A stretch of 64,000 nucleotides of DNA from Arthrobacter sp. cf158. GTDB lineage: Bacteria; Actinomycetota; Actinomycetes; Actinomycetales; Micrococcaceae. The stretch is from contig NZ_FNNR01000013.1 of NCBI RefSeq assembly GCF_900106835.1, positions 1-64,000 on the forward strand. The letters run 5' to 3'. Every line of letters begins with the position of its first letter. Position 1 is the stretch's first letter. Made by a program: the position numbers and the translations under genes. The notes under the pieces were generated by a model, which was given only the letters and a program-made list of their open reading frames with translations, was not told the DNA's origin and did no database searches. This document shows, in pieces, positions 60,070 through 64,000 of this stretch.

Positions 60070-61481
60070 CGGAACTCCTCATTGAGACGGTAGTCCAGGA
60101 ACCACATCGCATCCGCGGCCTTGAAATGCCGTGGAACAGGGTGATGGGCAGCACCGAAGGGCCAGCCAGTGCAGCCCGTGCCTTGGGTCCGTGGCATCCG
60201 CAGGAGTTCATGGCCGAATGTGTGGAGATCGTTCCCGAAGTGGGCGGCATGATGACCTTCGTGTTCCGTCGCTCCGATGGCGCGCCGCTGGCGTTCCGTG
60301 CCGGCCAGTACGTGAATGTTGCCTTCCCTGTGAACGGCGAGGACCAGGATCCGGCCGACCGCAGTTATTCGCTGTCCAGCGCACCCACCAAACCGTGGAC
60401 CTTCGACATCACTGTTAAGCGCGATCCGACGGGCCTGGTGTCACCGTGGGTGCATGAGAACATCAAGCCCGGCACCGTTTTGGAGATGCTCGGGCCGGTG
60501 GGGGCATTCCACCTGCCCGATGCCGACCGCCGGGCACGGTACCTCCTGCTGGCCGCCGGTGCAGGGATCACCCCCATCATGTCAATGGTGCGGACCATCC
60601 ACTCCCTGCCCGGACAGGCCGATGTGGTGGTGCTGTACCACGGAGCGGCGGACGCGGGCTTTGCCTTTAACAAAGAGCTCGCCTACATAGCTTCCGTGGA
60701 CTCGCGGATCAAGGTGTTCTATTCCCTGGGTGACCGCGGCAAACCTGAGGACTGGGAAGGTCTCAGTGGGAGGCTGACGGCGGCCATGTTGGAGGAAGTG
60801 GCCCCTGATGCCAACGGCCGGCAGGTCTATGCCTGTGGCCCCGAAGGCTATCTGAATACCGCCACCGAGCTCTTGGGGAAGGTGGGCGTCGATGACACCT
60901 CCATCCACATGGAGTTCTTTACGGGCGACCGCCAGACGATCCTTGAATATCAGGCGGAGCTTGCGCATGCAGCGGACATCGCGGAGGAGATCGCCGAGGA
61001 AATAGCGGAGTCAGCCGAGGACTACTACGAAAGCCAGCCCGCGGCGTTCGGGCTCTACGAGCCCGGTTACGACGCCGAGGGAACCCTGAAGGCGACCGGT
61101 CTGGAGCTGGAATCCGCCGAGCCGGACGTGTCGGATCCCGAAGCGTCCGGTGCAGGTGCGGACGTGGAACAGGAAGCTGCCACACCTGACGCGTCAAGCT
61201 TCGAAACAGTGGGAACGGGAAGCCTCACCCTGTCCTTCCTGCGTACCGGCATCAATGTGCGCATCGACCCCGACGAACATATCCTCGGGCCAGCGCAGCG
61301 TGCGGGCGTCCGGATCGGCGCCAACTGCAAGGAAGGCATGTGCGGTTCCTGCAAGGTGGTCAAACTTGCAGGGGAGGTGGACATGAACCATCAGGGCGGC
61401 ATCCGGGCCCGTGAAATCGATGCAGGCAAGTTCCTTCCCTGCTGCTCTACGGCGAAGACCGACATGGTGATCGACGCTTAG
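60066..61481 (+). CDS. gbcB: Glycine betaine monooxygenase, ferredoxin reductase component
   Basis: The 471-residue protein has an FAD domain with RSYSLSSAP (R99), an NAD domain with LLLAAGAGITPIMSMVR near 160, and a C-terminal plant-type 2Fe-2S domain (C421, C426, C429, C459). Between the NAD and 2Fe-2S domains lies a linker of about 90 residues rich in Glu, Asp and Ala (AADIAEEIAEEIAESAED), longer than expected for this family. ATG overlaps the gbcA stop by four bases. It supplies electrons from NADH to the GbcA Rieske centre. Confidence 0.9.
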   Translation: MTELLIETVVQEPHRIRGLEMPWNRVMGSTEGPASAARALGPWHPQEFMAECVEIVPEVGGMMTFVFRRSDGAPLAFRAGQYVNVAFPVNGEDQDPADRSYSLSSAPTKPWTFDITVKRDPTGLVSPWVHENIKPGTVLEMLGPVGAFHLPDADRRARYLLLAAGAGITPIMSMVRTIHSLPGQADVVVLYHGAADAGFAFNKELAYIASVDSRIKVFYSLGDRGKPEDWEGLSGRLTAAMLEEVAPDANGRQVYACGPEGYLNTATELLGKVGVDDTSIHMEFFTGDRQTILEYQAELAHAADIAEEIAEEIAESAEDYYESQPAAFGLYEPGYDAEGTLKATGLELESAEPDVSDPEASGAGADVEQEAATPDASSFETVGTGSLTLSFLRTGINVRIDPDEHILGPAQRAGVRIGANCKEGMCGSCKVVKLAGEVDMNHQGGIRAREIDAGKFLPCCSTAKTDMVIDA

Positions 61482-63664
61482 GAACTAACAGCCGTCGTCC
61501 AATAACGGCCGTAGTCCTCGGGCGTTTGGTGGTGCGCGCGTTCTACAAGCTCGGACATCCATGGCCGTTGCCCGCGATGGACAGTGAGGCCTTCGGGTAT
61601 GCCACGGACACTGGATTCCCCTCCGGACGCGTCGATGGTGATCCGGGCGTCGCCCATGGGGGCGTTGCTGATGTGCAGGGCACCGAAGGATGCCGGGAGC
61701 ACCGGGTCCAGCCAGATTCCGCCCAGGGAGATGTGTGTGTCGTAGCGCATCAGGCTGGTGACCACGTGGATGGGAGTAGTGGCAGCCCACGCTTGCGGGG
61801 AGCAGGCAGTGGGGTAGGGAACGGGCTCCCTGAACTGTTCGCGGTCGAAGCCGCAGAAGAGTTCGGGGAGCCGTCCGCCGGAGTGCTCGGCCGCCTCGAG
61901 CAGCGCCGTGCCAATGCGCTGGGCTTCTTCAACAAATCCATAGCGCAGGAGCCCTGACATGATCAGGGCGTTGTCATGTGGCCACACCGATCCGTTGTGG
62001 TAGCTGGCCGGGTTGTAGGCGCCCATGGTGCTGGCCAGCGTCCTGACTCCCCAGCCGCTGAACATTTCCGGAGACATGAGGTGCTCCACCACGGACGGGG
62101 CTTTATCTTCATCAATCAGGCCGAACCATAGGCAGTGGCCCATATTGGACGCGCAGGCATCCACGGGCCGTTTGTCGCGGTCCAAAGCGATGGCGTAGTA
62201 GCCCTTGTCCGGGAGCCAAAACTCTTCGTTGAACTTTTGCTTGAGGCGATCCGCGCGCTCCCGGAGCTCGGACGCCAAGGCGAGGTCGCCGTCGTCGTAA
62301 GCCATCCACGCCCGTGCCACGTAGGCGCCATGCACGTAGGCCTGGACTTCGCACAGCGCCAACGGCGGTTGCGCGAGGGTGCCATCGGCAAAATTGATGC
62401 CGTCCCACGAGTCTTTCCACCCTTGGTTGATGAGCCCGTGCTGGTTGGGGCGGCCGTATTCCACGAAGCCGTCTCCGTCACGGTCTCCGTAGTCGCGGAT
62501 CCAGGCAAGCGCGCGGTCGGCATTGGGCAGGAGCGCTGCAATGGTGTCCTTGCCGAAACCCCAGCGACTCACCGAGCCGAGGACCACAACAAACAACGGC
62601 GTGGCATCCACACTGCCGTAGTAGGCGGACTTGCCGCCCAAAGCCTGGCCGGAGCCGACATCGAGCCTCACCTCGTGCAGGATTTTTCCGGGTTCTTCCT
62701 CCGTAGCTGTGTTCACCACGCTGCCCTGGCGTTCGGCCAGGGTGCGCAGCGTGCCCAACGCCAAGGAGGGATCAACGGGAAGCGCCATCTCTGAGGCCCA
62801 CAAGGAGTCGCGGCCGAACAGGGTCATGAACCACGGCGCTCCGGCGGCCACAACCACGCGCTCCGGGTGGTCCGGGTCCTGGATGCGGAGTGCGCCCAAG
62901 TCCTCATAGCTCCGGCGCAGTGTCTTTTCAATGGCCCGATTGGCGATTTGCAGAACCGGGATCTTGGCCACCCACTCCTGCCTCCGCCTGTCGCTGGGTG
63001 ACATTTCTCCCCGCCCGGGATGCGTGAAAGGAGCAGTCGTCCCGCCGAGGGAGGGCATCACGCTGATACGCGTACTCCACTGCCCGAAAGCAGGAATACT
63101 CGTCCTGAATCCCAGGGCCTTGGCTCCTGCGCCGGCTCCTTCTGCCCGGATCACCACGCCCTTCTTCAGCCCTTCCCACTGGCCGCGGATTTCCAACGAG
63201 TCACCTTCCAAGCGACGCGTTTCCATCCACTCCCTGGTGATCCGGGCGTCCTTCACTTCAAAAAGATCGGCAAAGTCAGCCTCCGCGGCCAGCGTGATAC
63301 TGCACTCGACCGGCTGTTTGGAGTAATTCCGGATGGTGATGTCCTCAAGGATGCCGGCTCCGACCTCGCGGAGCCGCTCCACCAGAAGCGGGCTGTCGGC
63401 ATAACCGCTGGAGCCCGGCACGCGGCCTGCGAACAAGGCCCGGTACGGTTCCCGGGTCTCTGCCGCCAGCGGTTCCACCGGCTGGCCGTTGACGGTCAAT
63501 TCCCAACGGGACAGGATGCGGGTATCCAGGTGGAATACCCCTTGCGGAAGGTCCGGCCTGATGTCCCCATTGGCCGCAGAAATGCAGAACGTGGAGCCTT
63601 CCACGAGGGTTACAGTGCCGGAGCCGAGTGGTCCCGCGGCGGTGTCTGCGTTCCATCCAGCCAC
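61478..63664 (-). CDS. Glycogen debranching enzyme family protein (amylo-alpha-1,6-glucosidase type)
   Basis: The 728-residue protein has an N-terminal beta-sandwich (about 15-215, GDE_N_bis type, starting VTLVEGSTFCISAANGD) and a C-terminal (alpha/alpha)6 barrel (about 270-700). The barrel has APWFMTLFGRDSLWASEM near 280, the acidic candidate WKDSWDGINF near 425, and SVWPHDNALI near 560. Members hydrolyse alpha-1,6 or related glucosides. It overlaps the convergent gbcB by four bases. It has no clear link to betaine. Confidence 0.85.
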   Translation of the reverse strand: MAGWNADTAAGPLGSGTVTLVEGSTFCISAANGDIRPDLPQGVFHLDTRILSRWELTVNGQPVEPLAAETREPYRALFAGRVPGSSGYADSPLLVERLREVGAGILEDITIRNYSKQPVECSITLAAEADFADLFEVKDARITREWMETRRLEGDSLEIRGQWEGLKKGVVIRAEGAGAGAKALGFRTSIPAFGQWSTRISVMPSLGGTTAPFTHPGRGEMSPSDRRRQEWVAKIPVLQIANRAIEKTLRRSYEDLGALRIQDPDHPERVVVAAGAPWFMTLFGRDSLWASEMALPVDPSLALGTLRTLAERQGSVVNTATEEEPGKILHEVRLDVGSGQALGGKSAYYGSVDATPLFVVVLGSVSRWGFGKDTIAALLPNADRALAWIRDYGDRDGDGFVEYGRPNQHGLINQGWKDSWDGINFADGTLAQPPLALCEVQAYVHGAYVARAWMAYDDGDLALASELRERADRLKQKFNEEFWLPDKGYYAIALDRDKRPVDACASNMGHCLWFGLIDEDKAPSVVEHLMSPEMFSGWGVRTLASTMGAYNPASYHNGSVWPHDNALIMSGLLRYGFVEEAQRIGTALLEAAEHSGGRLPELFCGFDREQFREPVPYPTACSPQAWAATTPIHVVTSLMRYDTHISLGGIWLDPVLPASFGALHISNAPMGDARITIDASGGESSVRGIPEGLTVHRGQRPWMSELVERAHHQTPEDYGRYWTTAVSS

Positions 63665-63952
63665 TTGGTGCCTCCAATCATCACGCCGGAACTGTTCGTC
63701 CCGCTCGGGGTTCCGGGGTGTGTGGCTTTATCTGAAGCTACGCCCAACTGTGGGATGTCACCAGAGCCTCGGGGCGGTTCCGCGCGGAGTCCGTCTGCCC
63801 GCCTTGGCACGGGCGGCATCACGGTTCAGCAACCCAAAGTTAACCTACTTCCGGGTACGGTCAGCCCGGCAGGGGTCTATAGTGAGGAGATAGGACATTC
63901 GCTGATGCAGCCCGGCGGCCCGCTTTTCTCTTCCGACGCCGGAGGCCCCGTA

Positions 63953-64000
63953 ATGACCGACACCCAAATCAGCAGCTTTCTACGCGAGTGCGTGGTGTTC
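63953..64000 (+). CDS. Start of an unidentified gene (partial, 16 codons)
   Basis: ATG at 63953 with GGAGG seven bases upstream opens a frame, MTDTQISSFLRECVVF, that runs to the window end. It is too short to classify. The 288 bases before it (63665-63952) hold no recognisable gene and separate it from the divergent debranching enzyme gene. Confidence 0.6.
   Translation, partial: MTDTQISSFLRECVVF

Overview
The window is high-GC actinobacterial DNA with dense gene packing, frequent ATGA/GTGA stop-start overlaps, many GTG starts and Actinobacteria-type regulators. The gene content (an 830-residue dimethylglycine oxidase very like the Arthrobacter globiformis enzyme, a c-di-AMP riboswitch before an NlpC/P60 protein, DUF6318 and PKD-type secreted proteins) points to Arthrobacter or Paenarthrobacter. 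This is an inference from family resemblance, not a database match. The window is chromosomal in character: four tRNA genes, no phage, integrase, transposase, plasmid or CRISPR signature.

Layout. 1-4.1 kb: a fused dihydroxyacetone/tetrulose kinase cut by the window edge, an MFS transporter and a divergent FadR-type regulator with a palindromic operator, then tRNA-Cys. 4.2-10.3 kb: GH43 glycosidase, membrane protein, formimidoylglutamase, purine permease, CopC-like protein, and a c-di-AMP riboswitch controlling an NlpC/P60 cell-wall protein closed by a strong terminator. 10.3-18.6 kb: small flavoprotein, tandem universal stress protein coupled to a rifampin-phosphotransferase/PEP-synthase-like protein, cation efflux protein, zincin, sugar kinase and drug/metabolite exporter. 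18.8-19.2 kb: tRNA-Glu, tRNA-Asp, tRNA-Phe and a terminator. 19.3-25.9 kb: a pair of dispersed repeats, secreted proteins and lipoproteins, a six-gene Asp23/AmaP-like envelope operon ending in a repetitive amphipathic-helix protein, an AlkD-like protein and an XRE regulator. 26-30.9 kb: sugar ABC importer without ATPase, with a LacI regulator and operator. 31-36.6 kb: exonuclease III, HdeD-like protein, and a two-component system divergent from an HbpS-like heme-binding protein and an ankyrin lipoprotein. 36.6-40.2 kb: thiolase plus CoA-transferase under a divergent IclR regulator with paired operators. 40.2-41.9 kb: GNAT protein, VOC gene remnant, fasciclin lipoprotein.

41.9-61.5 kb is the most coherent region: a glycine betaine catabolic cluster. 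A BCCT carrier imports betaine; a Rieske oxygenase and its reductase (GbcAB) demethylate it to dimethylglycine and release formaldehyde, which FdhA can oxidise. Dimethylglycine oxidase passes a methyl group to tetrahydrofolate. FolD-like, FchA and PurU proteins turn the one-carbon unit into formate, and a YdeP-type molybdoenzyme (with MoeA nearby) could oxidise formate. Three copies of a TGATATATYA operator lie before the BCCT gene, between purU and a GntR regulator, and before pdxS, suggesting one regulon. The FolD homologue lacks the usual catalytic lysine, which would make the adjacent FchA necessary. Sarcosine oxidase and glyA are not in the window.

The window ends with an amylo-alpha-1,6-glucosidase-type enzyme and the first 16 codons of another gene.
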